Below are positions 1-10,780 of a stretch of 64,000 nucleotides of DNA, one piece after another. The translations under genes were made by a program, and so were the position numbers. The stretch is from NCBI GenBank assembly GCA_934045905.1, contig OW203766.1, positions 13,572,309 to 13,636,308 of the forward strand, read 5' to 3'. Below the pieces are notes generated by a model. The model was not told the DNA's origin and searched no databases. It saw only the letters and a list, made by a program, of their open reading frames with translations. Position 1 is the first letter of the stretch; each line of letters opens with the position of its first letter. Origin of the DNA: Leuctra nigra. Taxonomy: Eukaryota > Arthropoda > Insecta > Plecoptera > Leuctridae.

Positions 1-502
1 AGAATAATAGATTCTGCTGCAGTAGGAGGCTGTCTTCTAGCACAGTTGTATTTTCAAATAACTTATTTTCACACTATTTATTGTAAAATTGTATACTTCA
101 AGATAATGAGTAAGCACACAACCCGTTCGAAGAAGACTTCCCCAGGGTAAAATTAGTATTCGTAAAGGACTTTTCTTTAAAGCTATTTCATTCAAAATAA
201 ATTTAGAAAAATCTTATTCATAAATTACATTCATAACTATATCTAGTCGGGCGTTAGCTCGACGCTGCCAAGCACCGCTCTAATACAACGTGCGAGCTAC
301 TACCAGAGACTTATACCGCAACGGCTTAAGTGGTCGAAACGAGGTGTCGACAGGCATACATGCAGTGAGAAATGAAAGTTGAAAATCATGGTTATCGGGT
401 ATATTTAGCCACCTGACAACACCTAACCAAATATCAAAGTGCTGCGTTCATCCCTTCGGGGTGAATTTTGGGCCTCAAACATGCAAGGATTGACTTTCAT
501 GG

Positions 503-547
<45 letters not shown>

Positions 548-568
548 AGCTAGCTAGCTAGCTAGCTA
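503..568. repeat. GGCT/AGCT microsatellite
   Basis: A perfect run of GGCT units passes into AGCT units. It is followed directly by 'gaaatttggtagacacat'-type sequence, a pairing of tetranucleotide run and module that recurs in insect repeats. Confidence 0.95.
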
Positions 569-1537
569 TGCACGTCGTTTTGCTTGCCCTTTTCTACAGA
601 TTGCACGGTTTGGTCTAGAGAGTTGAAATTTGGTAGACACATAGAGTCCCCCTTCTCACGCGTACTCCTGAAAGAAAATCTGAAATATTTTGACCGGAAG
701 TGAATTTATCCAATTTTAAATTTTAATTTTTTTCAAAAGTCAAACGGGTCCATCGACAGTTTTGAAATTTGGCAACATTAAAGACAATGTATTGCTAGAC
801 ACTCCACTTCAAGAAAAAACAAAAATTTCAAACCGGAAGTGGAAAATTTATCAATATTAAGCGTTCCGCTCTTCCCCTTCATCTACTAACTTACTGCATG
901 TTGAAATCTTCGCCCATTTGCTTGTTATAGAAATCGGCAGCAGACTGCGTCTCGATAGATATTTGTCGACTAATTGTGCTGTTCATAGAAGAATTCATTA
1001 TGCACTTCATAATTTTGTCACATTGAAAGATTCAAACCTCAAATATAGGTACCTCAATATGACGACAGAATATGACGTAGTATCAACCATTTGAGAAAAC
1101 TAGTTTGGATAGTATTTATGGATATTCAAGTATTGGGACAATAATACTAACGAATAACAGACATCGATTCCGTTCCATAATGACATCTTTATTTCTACTA
1201 CTTCACGTATGAATATTATAATATCTAAATTTATTTCAGTTTCGAGAGTATGGAAACTTCGTTTTGTGTAGAATAAAGAATAATAGATTAACTACGCACA
1301 ATGAACAATGGTATTCTGACGCCAATCGAATGCCTTGTGCGAAAGGTGTTTACAAACATGGTCAATTATGCAAAGGCATTTTTAAAAGAATACCTAATGC
1401 ACGAAATAATTCATACTGTCTAAAATATCAAAACAAACAATAAATCAATTAGATGCATCAACAATATGCCATCACTATCAGGAATAAAGACCGGTAGACT
1501 AATTGATTGTATGATCTATGCGTAATAAACACATACA

Positions 1538-1573
1538 CCCCCTCCCCCCCCCCCCCCCCCCCCCCCCCGCCCC
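1538..1573. repeat. Poly-C tract
   Basis: A run of about 30 cytosines broken by single T and G, followed by a short CA repeat. Length is prone to assembly error. Confidence 0.9.
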
Positions 1574-2033
1574 ACACACACACCATAATCAATAAACAAC
1601 AACAATAAAAGGTCATTTAATATCGTGAATCGTCATTGCTTGGAGAATAAACAATTCACATTCAGATCTATTCAGTGGCTGGTGGATTAGGGGTGGGGGT
1701 TGTGTTGTGAGCGTATCAGAGGTTTGGTTTCCTATGTTGTCTTGACACTTTTAAACGAATACAAATGTACGTAGATGACACTTGTTTTGGAATATAACAT
1801 AATAGATTCTGCTGCAGTAGGAGGCTGTCTTCTAGCACAATTGTATTTTCAAATAACTTATTTTCACACTATTTATTGTAAAATTGTATACTTCAAGACA
1901 ATGAGTAAGCACACGACTCGTTCGAAGACGTCCCCATGGTAAAATTAGTAATCGTAAAGGACTTTTATTTAAAGCCATTTCATTCAAAATGAAATAAAAA
2001 AATCTTATTCATAAATTACATTCATAACTATAT

Positions 2034-3576
2034 TTGGTACTTTTTAAAAGAATTTGAACATTAGCTTGTATATTACATGACGTGTTGGATAAAGTCATAT
2101 TTTAAACAATGTTTTTTTCACTTGAGTCTTGACGAGCAACAGTTTTTTTTAAATGTATAGGTACGCACTGAATGGGACCGAGGAGATAAAATACGCTCCG
2201 TGTTACCATTTTTTCTCATTGTTATCATATATATATATATTTTTTTTTTAATCATTTGAGATTTTTTATGTTAATTATCATTTAGTGAGATTTAAACAAA
2301 ATATGGGTAGGTACATTGATTTTTAATTGATTGTCCCTCGTACATACCGATGTAAGCGGTAGACACCTTAGGGAATTTATAAGCGTGTGATCAAGGATTA
2401 TGCGTCTGTTCTCCGGCAAAAATAGTGCTTTAGCTTCTCGGGTATCTTGGCAATCAGTCAGGTACAATCAGGTTGACCGTTCTTTGTTGGTTTGTTCGTG
2501 TGTTGGTGTGTTTTGTGACTGTTAATGATATACGTCCTACTCCTTCCCAACCAGCACTATAAACACCAGGTGGCTCAGCTAGTTAATCTTAAAGGAACTC
2601 TAGGTTGACATCTTCAAAATCAATTTTCACAACAAGGCAATATCAAATGGCCACATCCTTTGCCGTAATTCCTTTAACTTTCAGTAGTGTCTCTCTGCGC
2701 ATGAACAAAGGAAAAGGCTTCTTGGTATGAACGTTCTTATTTTCTCCTACACCCTTTGACCGATCTCAACCAAATTTGGTGTACTCATTCTATATGAAAT
2801 AACCCATACCGTATGATACTTGATCCCTTCCAACATCCCCTAATTTAAAAAATCACCCGTAGGTAATAATAGAAAATTATATATGCATATTCTGCATAAC
2901 CCCACTCGTGATCTTTGGTACGTTTTTAAACTGTTGGCGGAAAAATTTGCGGCATAATCCATGTTATGGAACTATCACTAAACAGCAGTGTTGGATTAGT
3001 TCCTCAAAAAAAGGAACTAGTTCCAGTTCAAATAAAGAACTGGTTAGTTACCTACCTGGAAAGTTTCCAGAAACTGGAAAGTTAACTTATGAAATAAGTT
3101 CCTTTTAAGTTATATTGCCTTTCAAAACACATCCGGATTTTATTTAAAATGTGCTGTAAACATCTGTAAGCCTTAACGCTTTACCAATAGAGTTTAAATT
3201 ACACAAAAAAGTGAACTTAGAAGAATTTAAAATTAAGGAAACGCATTTACAATCATCTACCTTTCGTGTACCTTTCAGTTTACCAACTGGCAACTAATAT
3301 GCGTAGTACGAGATGACGCACAAATTCCGGTCTACACCGGAACAATACACCTACAATTTACGTTATTCACAAGTTGTGAACTTTTAGCAATTTAAAAGTT
3401 GAGATAACTCATATTCAACCAAAAGAAATTGACCCTTTCGTTATACTAACTTGGGAACTATTGGAAGAAAAACAGAAATTTTTAGACAAGAAGTGACGTT
3501 GTTGGCGTTAACAATGTAATGATAGGTAACACTCAATGATCAATGAAAGCTGCTGTAAACTACCACCTCATGTGAC
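2034..3576. other. Intergenic, no gene seen
   Basis: AT-rich sequence without a supportable gene. At about 2990-3110 there is a stretch of reiterated 'ggaac/gttcc' words beginning with cagtgttgg. This looks like one end of an hAT-type element with word-reiterated subtermini, as at 61.5-63.3 kb. I did not find a matching second end. Confidence 0.6.
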
Positions 3577-4526
3577 ATGTTGTACAAAAACAAAAACTTG
3601 TATATAGACTGCCAAGCACCTTTCCCCCTAAAAAGATTGAGATCTAAAAGAAGGTCGCAGCAATAATATATTGTTGAAACATTTTCGCACTTAAAATTCG
3701 TGAAATCATTTCGCCCAGTTCCTGCCGCCAAGCACAACATTATAAACCAAACATTGTACCCAAATTTGAGATGAGAAAAAACCTCTAGGTGAACCGTCAT
3801 TGTATAAACTTTAAAACAATTATACTCATTTAAAACGAAAAATAGAAAGTATTCAAATTTTAAAAACGTTAACAAAATCAATTTAAAAACATTTTTTTTA
3901 CATAACTTAAAATAAAAATTAAAAAAAAAATTTAAAATTTAATTAAAAAAAAAATTAAAAGTAAAAAAAATAAAAATAAAGCTTGGCGCATTGAATTTGC
4001 ACCGTCATGTTGACTTCTTCCTTCTTCTCCTTCATCGTCTTCTTCTTCCTTCTTTCTTTCGTCGTCTCCTTGGTCGACATCTTCTTTTTATGTTGCCCCC
4101 TCCTTGACACAATGCGCCAAGCTTTATTTTTATTTTTTTTACTTTTAATTTTTTTTTAATTAAATTTTAAATATTTTTTTTAATTTTTATGTTAAGTTAT
4201 GTAAAAAAAAATGTTTTTAAATTGATTTTGTTAACGTTTTTAAAATTTGAATACTTTCTATTTTTCGTTTTAAATGAGTATAATTGTTTTAAAGTTTATA
4301 CTATGACGGTTCACCTAGAGGTTTTTTCTCATCTCAAATTTGGGTACAATGTTTGGTTTATAATGTTGTGCTTGGCGGCAGGAACTGGGCGAAATGATTT
4401 CACGAATTTTAAGTGCGAAAATGTTTCAACAATATATTATTGCTGCGACCTTCTTTTAGATCTCAATCTTTTTAGGGGGAAAGGTGCTTGGCAGTCTATA
4501 TACAAGTTTTTGTTTTTGTACAACAT
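3577..4526. repeat. Foldback element with 417-bp inverted arms
   Basis: Left arm 3577-3993 and right arm 4110-4526 are reverse complements of equal length with only a few mismatches, separated by a 116-nt pyrimidine-rich spacer. The mirrored open frames in the two arms (3540-3881 minus, 4189-4545 plus) are consequences of the inversion and not genes. The inner arm ends carry the word 'cttggcgcat', also found at the inner arm ends of the foldbacks at 17.8-19.0 kb and 60.2-60.6 kb, so a distant family relationship is possible. No clear target duplication is visible. A transcript would fold into a hairpin of more than 400 bp. Confidence 0.93.
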
Positions 4527-4699
4527 CTCTGTAATCAGCAACTAGCAGGAACATCCTGCGTGACGCTCAAGCTACAGACTGGACGAGAAACTAATCCCTT
4601 GGCCTTTTGCATGTCGCCGAAGACCCTCAAGGAACAACAGGAATGTCGGGAGAACACATCGATACTTCCACCAGCGTTGCAGACACTATCGGTATAGTA

Positions 4700-5074
4700 G
4701 GGTGCTGCAAGCGCGAGCGTTTTGCTGCATTTTGTAGAAACTTTTTCTTGGATACGATTAGAGACAAAATGGGTTGAGAAATGATTTGAAATTTTATTCG
4801 TGATTAGATAAAAGACAAACTTAGGGTTATCCCTTGGTACATTTTTTACTTTTTGTATAATCAGTGGATTTTTTGTGAAAAAATTGCTATTTTCTTGTCT
4901 CGCTGGGTGTCGTATAAAATTAAATTTTCAAAATGTGCCTTGTGATAACCCTAATTTTGTCTTTCATCTAATCATAATTAAAATTTGATATCATTTGGTC
5001 AACCCATTTCGTCTCCAATCGTATCCAAAAAAGTGTCCACAAAAAGCATCAAAATCGCTCGCGCTTGCAGCACC
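4700..5074. mobile_element. TIR element (MITE), about 375 bp
   Basis: The ends gggtgctgcaagcgcgagcg and the complementary cgctcgcgcttgcagcacc form long terminal inverted repeats. Inner homology extends over more than 100 bp on each side, including the gagacaaaatgggttga / tcaacccatttcgtctc pair. No open frame fits a transposase, so it is non-autonomous. The flanks offer at best a TA or TTA-like duplication, so the superfamily is not assigned. Confidence 0.85.
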
Positions 5075-5799
5075 TTACGTGTCATTGATATCGTTCATAA
5101 TAGATCAGACCCTATCGTAAAAGTCAAGAAGAATCAAAAGCAGTATATAGGTATTCTTCAAAACCACCCTGAACAGGGGATGGTCAATATGGCAGAGAAT
5201 GAAGGCAAATGGTTTTACAATCAGAAAAAGACCCTCTAGGTTCGGATCGACTATAGATGATTCTAGTTTCTAGACAATTTCACACGCAGTTCGATTTCCC
5301 AGATATTTATTCGTGTTGGTAACCTATTGTTGTGGTATCTGGAAAATCAAACTGTAGTATGAGAATATTTTTAGAAATTGGAGCCACCCAGATAATCTCT
5401 GAACGGTCTAAATTACCTCACGTAGGTATACTTAGACATTTCTGTATACGGGTTGTACTACATTATTAATGCCGAAACGAGAAAGGCACTGATAAGCTGG
5501 AATAACGTTGTATAAATATATTTTCAAAATATATGCTGAAAAACCGGAACATATTACAAACAGAAAGTGTCCCTAATATAATTATATGCAAATACGAAAA
5601 CAATTGTGGTATTTTGAGGTCATTTAATGTAATTTTAGTAGGTATTACCGCCACGAATCACTTATAATTCCCTGTACAATGACTCGTGTATTTCACGGTG
5701 AAAAGAATTACACAACATGATCATGAATATCTCTTTGACGCTCTTTAGTTGACTCACTCCTCACGAGGATGTCTACATTTGAGGGGAATCGTCGATATG

Positions 5800-5905
5800 T
5801 TCATTCACTTGCACACCGGGGCTCGAACCCAGAGCGTCGAGATCACGAGTTCCACCACACCCTGACGGCTGGGTGGTGCCAACAAGGCGCCGCGCTAAGT
5901 CACTC
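5800..5905 (-). repeat. tRNA-like SINE fragment
   Basis: Read on the minus strand, the segment ends in gggttcgagccccgg, a good box B, about 50-60 nt after a GC-rich box-A-like region. The 5' part does not fit a strict box A or a complete cloverleaf. A decayed tRNA-derived SINE is therefore more likely than a functional tRNA gene. Confidence 0.4.
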
Positions 5906-7230
5906 ATTAATACTCTTTTCATAATGTACTTAAAAGAGTTTTCCGGAAGACAAAAAAATAAACAACCACCTCGCCTAGTCACGAACCGAGAACGCCAGAA
6001 GGTGATTCGATAGCTGGAGCAGCGGGACACGCGATCGTGGCGTCGCGTAGCATTGACGACCGAGTGTCTCGAGTTGTAAACATAGAGAGCGGAGGGTCTA
6101 GATCAGTGACGTATTACATATCCAATAGGGCTTCGTGACATCGTGATCGAGGATTTGAAGTTCACTGTTTTACCAAGCAGAATTCCACACTCAGCAGTTC
6201 TTTACTTTAGAAGAAGTAAATAATTAAAGAGAAAAAAAAAACACGAAAAAAATGTAGCGCTTCGCAGTTTCACTTTTTAGATGAAAGTTTCATAAAATTA
6301 CAATAAAACCATTTCAATTTTAACGGTATGTTTTGTATGAGAACTAGTTTCACACTCAATTAACATTTTACGTTATCTTCAAAAGAAATTAAAAGAAGAG
6401 CATTCAGACAATTATAGAATGATATTTAATTTTCATTCGAGGGCTTTCACACTTGGGCTTTTGGTGGCAATCGAAACTAAGAACAAACATACTTCAGATT
6501 CCAAGCTTTATTTACTTTAAATGGAACAGAAAATAACTTCTCGAGATAAAAACTCCTCTACGCAACAACCACTAAGATACTCCAGCGAGATTGCGCCAAG
6601 CAGATGGAATGTACATTTCAAGAACAGAGATACCATTGTGAATTGTGAACCATGTTCTGTTAGCTCATAGGGAGTGGTGGAACACAAATTTCCTGTATTT
6701 TGCACAAAAAGCAGAGATAAGAATTCACGGTTTCGTGATAAAATACTGAATGCTTCTCTCAGTTTCTAGCTACTCCAGCTAGGGACATTTGTTACAGGAC
6801 CTTGCAGTTCTTCTGCCGCCTCAAGAACATTACTCCTCCATTACAAAACAACAGAGGCGAGTTTGTTGGAGAGGACGGGTTTGTGATGAGGAAAGTTTCT
6901 AGATACGAGGGGTTGAATCAGCATCCGAGGCAGATGCAGGGGATGACAGAGGAGCGCAGCATCATGAGGGTTGGGTTGGGTTCATCTGGGGATGTCAGGA
7001 GATTCAGTAAGGACGACCTTGAAATAGCTCAATTTTGAATACGATTTTAATGACTAAAATATCGGTCGTCACTCTTACAGCAGACTTTAGCAGCTTGGTC
7101 TCCAAGTACTATTTAAACCTCCATGGTCTCCACAACCCGCGCCGTCGAGAGACTGATAACAGGTGGAGGGAGGTCGTCACTTACCCCCAAATAGCCCCAG
7201 GTTCTCTGGCCAAACTGGCAGTAAGACTTA

Positions 7231-7258
7231 CGGTCACTCATCCAAGTACTGGCCGGGC
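7231..7258 (-). repeat. 5S rRNA-like fragment
   Basis: The minus strand reads ccagtacttggatgagtgac, very close to the conserved 5S rRNA segment around loop B-C and its internal promoter. Similarity is not obvious outside about 30 nt, so this is a fragment or part of a 5S-derived SINE, not a 5S gene. Confidence 0.35.
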
Positions 7259-9111
7259 ACGATGTGATCTTATGAGGACCGTGATATGTTGTTTTAATAG
7301 ATTGTAATGACGTCTCTTATGCCTTATATCGTGTCTTATATCACTTTGTGATCCCAGTGTGACGAATAATTAAATTATTTAATTTAGCTTAAACTAAATT
7401 ACTCAGAAGAGAGCACTGTGACAGGTGACTAGAAGAACATTTTATATTAAAAAAAAACTAGAGGGATGTTCCACGGTCAATTTAGTCGATACAGCCAATA
7501 CAGCCTAATGACACTGCCATAACTATATATAGGTATATAGGTACCTATCGAAATTTCCTCTCCATTTATTTACTGAGGTTTTGGTGAAATTGACGCGAAA
7601 TTCAAGTCGTTTCCACAATACATTTTTATGTACACCCACGGACACAATAACTACGCGACCCCTTCGTTTACGTGGACCTATTGCTGTGGACTGGTTGAAC
7701 GTAATTTTGAGAAGTCATTGCAGGTACTTTTATCTGTGGATCGAAACGTAGTATTTGACTCTCCTCGGTTTGAGGAGAGAACGCTCTGTCATTCTGAATG
7801 ATATGGGTTATTACTTGATCGATGATCAGTTATTCAAACTGACTTCAATGTAACCGATATTACTTCATCATACATCTCGCCTTATCTGTGTTCTGTTGTT
7901 TTCCTTGAAAATCGCGATAAAATAGTATTTTATAAATAAATTTATAAAATCTGCACTTTCGAGGTATAGAAAACTTCACCATGCAAATATTTGATAGCTC
8001 GATTAATTTCAGAAAACAATTGTGTGAATCGCAAAATCAAGACCGGACTCCGGGCCTTCTGCGTCTTACAACATAAATCTTTTCACATTGCAGTTGGTAT
8101 TTATTAACATTCACCTAACTGAGGGATTCAGTAAAAATCATATTTAATACACTCATCGTGTTTGTCATTGACGTGAACCTAGTTCCCATCCATGAGACTT
8201 ATCAAAGCGACTTACGTTGAGCACGTGCTCATTGCTGCAATTACTGCGCCTACATTCCAAAAGATAATGTTTTAGTACCTACACATCAATAAAAATTAGT
8301 TACTTCGACCTCGTAGGGGTAACGAGCAGGGTGCCCTGGTTGAGGTGTCTTAATCTCCATCACAGCTAAACAATGATCCCGTTCATAAATTCATTAGTCC
8401 AAGAGATTTGTAATAATCGGAATAGAGTAATAAATCATCCTTGAGTTGGTACTGACATCTCAAAGATCAGATACGAAGATTGCTGCTGATAAAATAGCAA
8501 CGTTAATTAATCGAATTCCTAATAAATCGATGCCGTAATCCATTTGAATAGATTAATATGTTGGATGACTGTTGATAATATTCTAGTTTATGCAACATCA
8601 ACGCTGCTGGGGACTTTTATTCGGCGCGTCAACTGATGAGAGAAATTGGTGACTTCAATTAGCTGGTTTGGGGGGCGTTGCGTCACAAACTGTGATTCTT
8701 CGGAAATAAGCAATCGTCCCCATGACAATAATGAAAATTGAAAACAAATTCATTTGGTCACAATTTATATGGGATCAATATTTGGCTCTTCTGATTAAAT
8801 TACAACTAAGATTTGGTACTAAATTTCTAGTAAAAACGCAAATTTCAGATAACGAGCGTAATATTTCAAATACCCTGCGAAAATTCTTCGAAAACAAATG
8901 TATATGGTGACAAATGGGAAATGAATACAAAAAAATAGATAACGCCATTTCTATAAGATCAACAGGTGGGAGATGATATTTCCCGAACACATTTACAGCT
9001 TTAAGATAACTCCATTTCTAGGAACAACACACACTTCAGATAACGACTCGAAGAACACAAATAGCGCAAAGAGTCGATGCCGGCGAACAACTCACATGTT
9101 CTGTTCACTAC

Positions 9112-9384
9112 TTGCGGCGTCACCGGCACGGACATCGGCCGCGACGACGTCGACGACGTCCTCGTCGGCGCCCCCGGCTTATTCCTCAACTCGACCTTCT
9201 GTTCGGGCTTCGTGTCGGGAAAGGTGAACTGTTGGTGGCTGAAGCCGCGCACCATGGGGCCTCTGGCACTGATCGGGGTCCTGGGACTGGGACTGGGGGT
9301 GGTCCCGTACAGCGAAGTGTTCGACCCCTGACGCGAGATCTTCCGCGCCTCCTTGGCAAAGTCCTCCTTCTCGTTCGCCGACAT
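9112..9384 (-). CDS. Putative first coding exon, unidentified gene
   Basis: An open stretch of 91 codons on the minus strand starts at ATG 9384 (MSANEKEDFAKEARK...) and runs to a plausible donor (CAA|gtagtg) at 9111-9112. The segment is clearly GC-richer than its surroundings, like the known exons in this window. The peptide has a charged amino end, then Ser/Thr/Pro-rich low complexity (SRQGSNTS, TPSPSPRTP, RTSSTSSRP), typical of disordered regulatory tails. The frame also stays open upstream to 9504. I do not recognise the family, and no downstream exon could be linked with confidence. A promoter-proximal exon is an inference from base composition and codon plausibility only. Confidence 0.45.
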
Positions 9385-10270
9385 GTCAGCGGTCAGGGCA
9401 CACGCATGCACGCACGCACAACGCACTACGCAATGGGGGAGTATAGGTATTGAAATGCACGACCGTCTTTCACAAGACACACCGACACTATAGATGCTTC
9501 TCAACTGCTCCTTAACTGATAACCTATCGATGCGTTATCAATCAATTGCCGAGAGATTAGTGGATGAAACATTCCTAGTCTTTTCACATTCCACGCTACA
9601 CACAATTACTTGTAATACATTGAAGATGTCGACGAAGCCATTTTAACTTGGCGAATTCATATCCAGATAAAATTCGATTACTGGACGACGAGAGCTATAA
9701 TTAGCGACGGCCTTTTGTTATGAGAATCGGCCGATTTCACCAGTTGCATTATTTATTACACAAATTTTCACACACTTTTCTTACATTTTCACATGATTTC
9801 AGACGAATATTTCGTGGATACATCTGAAATACTGTAAAAATGTAAAAATGAGATATTCACGGAAGTAAAGTATGAGGTATTGTACTGTATGAGGTCTCAG
9901 GTGTTTTCATATTTGAAGAGTACCTATCGAGGAAACGATAGGTAGGTACAAGTCTTGTTTGTAGCAATTCGGAGATAAAGGAGCCTAAAAAGTAAGATAC
10001 CTATAATATGCTTTTGTTCTTTCTTTCCACCGCGAGAGAATATTTTGAAAGATCATGCAAACCACTACGAGATGACACCTCTATATAATTATGATTTTCT
10101 ATAAAAATAATTTGTACCTTTCTTCCCCAGAGACTGAATTCACAAAAAGTAATAGGTATCTGCTAATACCGAAAACATAGATGGGACAGAGAAAACACAT
10201 ACAACGAAATATGCAAGATTAGTGTGTACCTAATTAGACTAAGATTACAAGATTATTTAAAAATAATAAG
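9385..10270. other. Flank of putative exon, nothing recognised
   Basis: If 9112-9384 is a first coding exon on the minus strand, its 5' UTR and promoter lie in the first part of this stretch. No TATA box or initiator stands out. The rest is AT-rich with no feature I can support. Confidence 0.4.
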
Positions 10271-10516
10271 TGGGGCGGACGCTCGGCGATTGTCTATGGG
10301 AAACATATATGCTTCCGAAAACAATACGAGGTTTGGGGGAAGGGCCCCCCCAAGACAATGCGGGTCCGGGGCTCATAGCCAAGGGAAAAATGTGAATTTC
10401 AGGAACGATTCTGCGAGATGTGTACACAATTTCAAGCCAATCTTTACTTCCATGCAAAATAAGTGGGCGGACGGCGTCCACCATAAAAAAAGAGTGAGGG
10501 GTCGCGTCCGCCCCCA
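10271..10516. mobile_element. Short TIR element, possibly hAT-related
   Basis: The ends tggggcggac and gtccgccccca are inverted repeats bracketing about 245 bp. The interior word 'gcgggtccggggctcatagcc' has a counterpart in the hAT-type element at 37792-38085 ('gcggggccggggcgcataa'), so the two are probably related. An exact 8-bp duplication is not visible here, which suggests decay or misplaced ends. Confidence 0.6.
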
Positions 10517-10780
10517 AATTAACAACTTTATTTTAGTACAAAAGATAATACATTGGGAGAAAATACTTTTTGTGAATCATGGCTCCAAAAACTACTACCT
10601 ACCCGTCATTTTTTCACTCGATATATTTTTATTTTTCTAGACTGATTCTGGCAGAGAAACCATGTAAATGAACCCCGTCTCCTCGCTCTCGACGTGTAGA
10701 ACGTGAACTCGCGATCTGAATGAATCCGCACGAGGTCGAGACGGCGATGACGCAACAGCACGATGCGCCACGCCCCCGCG

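Larger units (their letters stand above)
1..2033. repeat. Direct duplication of about 240 bp flanking 1.55 kb
   Basis: Positions 4-243 and 1799-2033 are near-identical in the same orientation, differing by scattered substitutions and small indels. The interval between them holds no convincing gene. It contains a GGCT/AGCT microsatellite (503-568), a tract with 'ccggaagtg' words (about 680-850) resembling the modules at 16.9-17.7 kb, and a C-rich homopolymer run (about 1538-1573). The pair could be the terminal repeats of a small retroelement (TRIM-like) or a simple segmental duplication. I see no TG...CA termini, primer-binding site or target duplication, and the first copy may be cut by the window edge. 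Confidence 0.7.
5075..9111. other. Intergenic, SINE and 5S-like fragments
   Basis: Mostly AT-rich DNA without a convincing gene. On the minus strand near 5818-5830 is a box-B-like gggttcgagcccc with tRNA-like sequence upstream (to about 5900), probably a SINE. At 7231-7258 the minus strand resembles the internal part of 5S rRNA. Open frames at 6802-7038 and 7035-7307 lack any family signature I recognise. The rest shows nothing interpretable. Confidence 0.5.

Noticed and set aside
3540..4545. Pair of identical small hydrophobic proteins on opposite strands
   Set aside because: They are mirror images created by the inverted arms of a foldback element.
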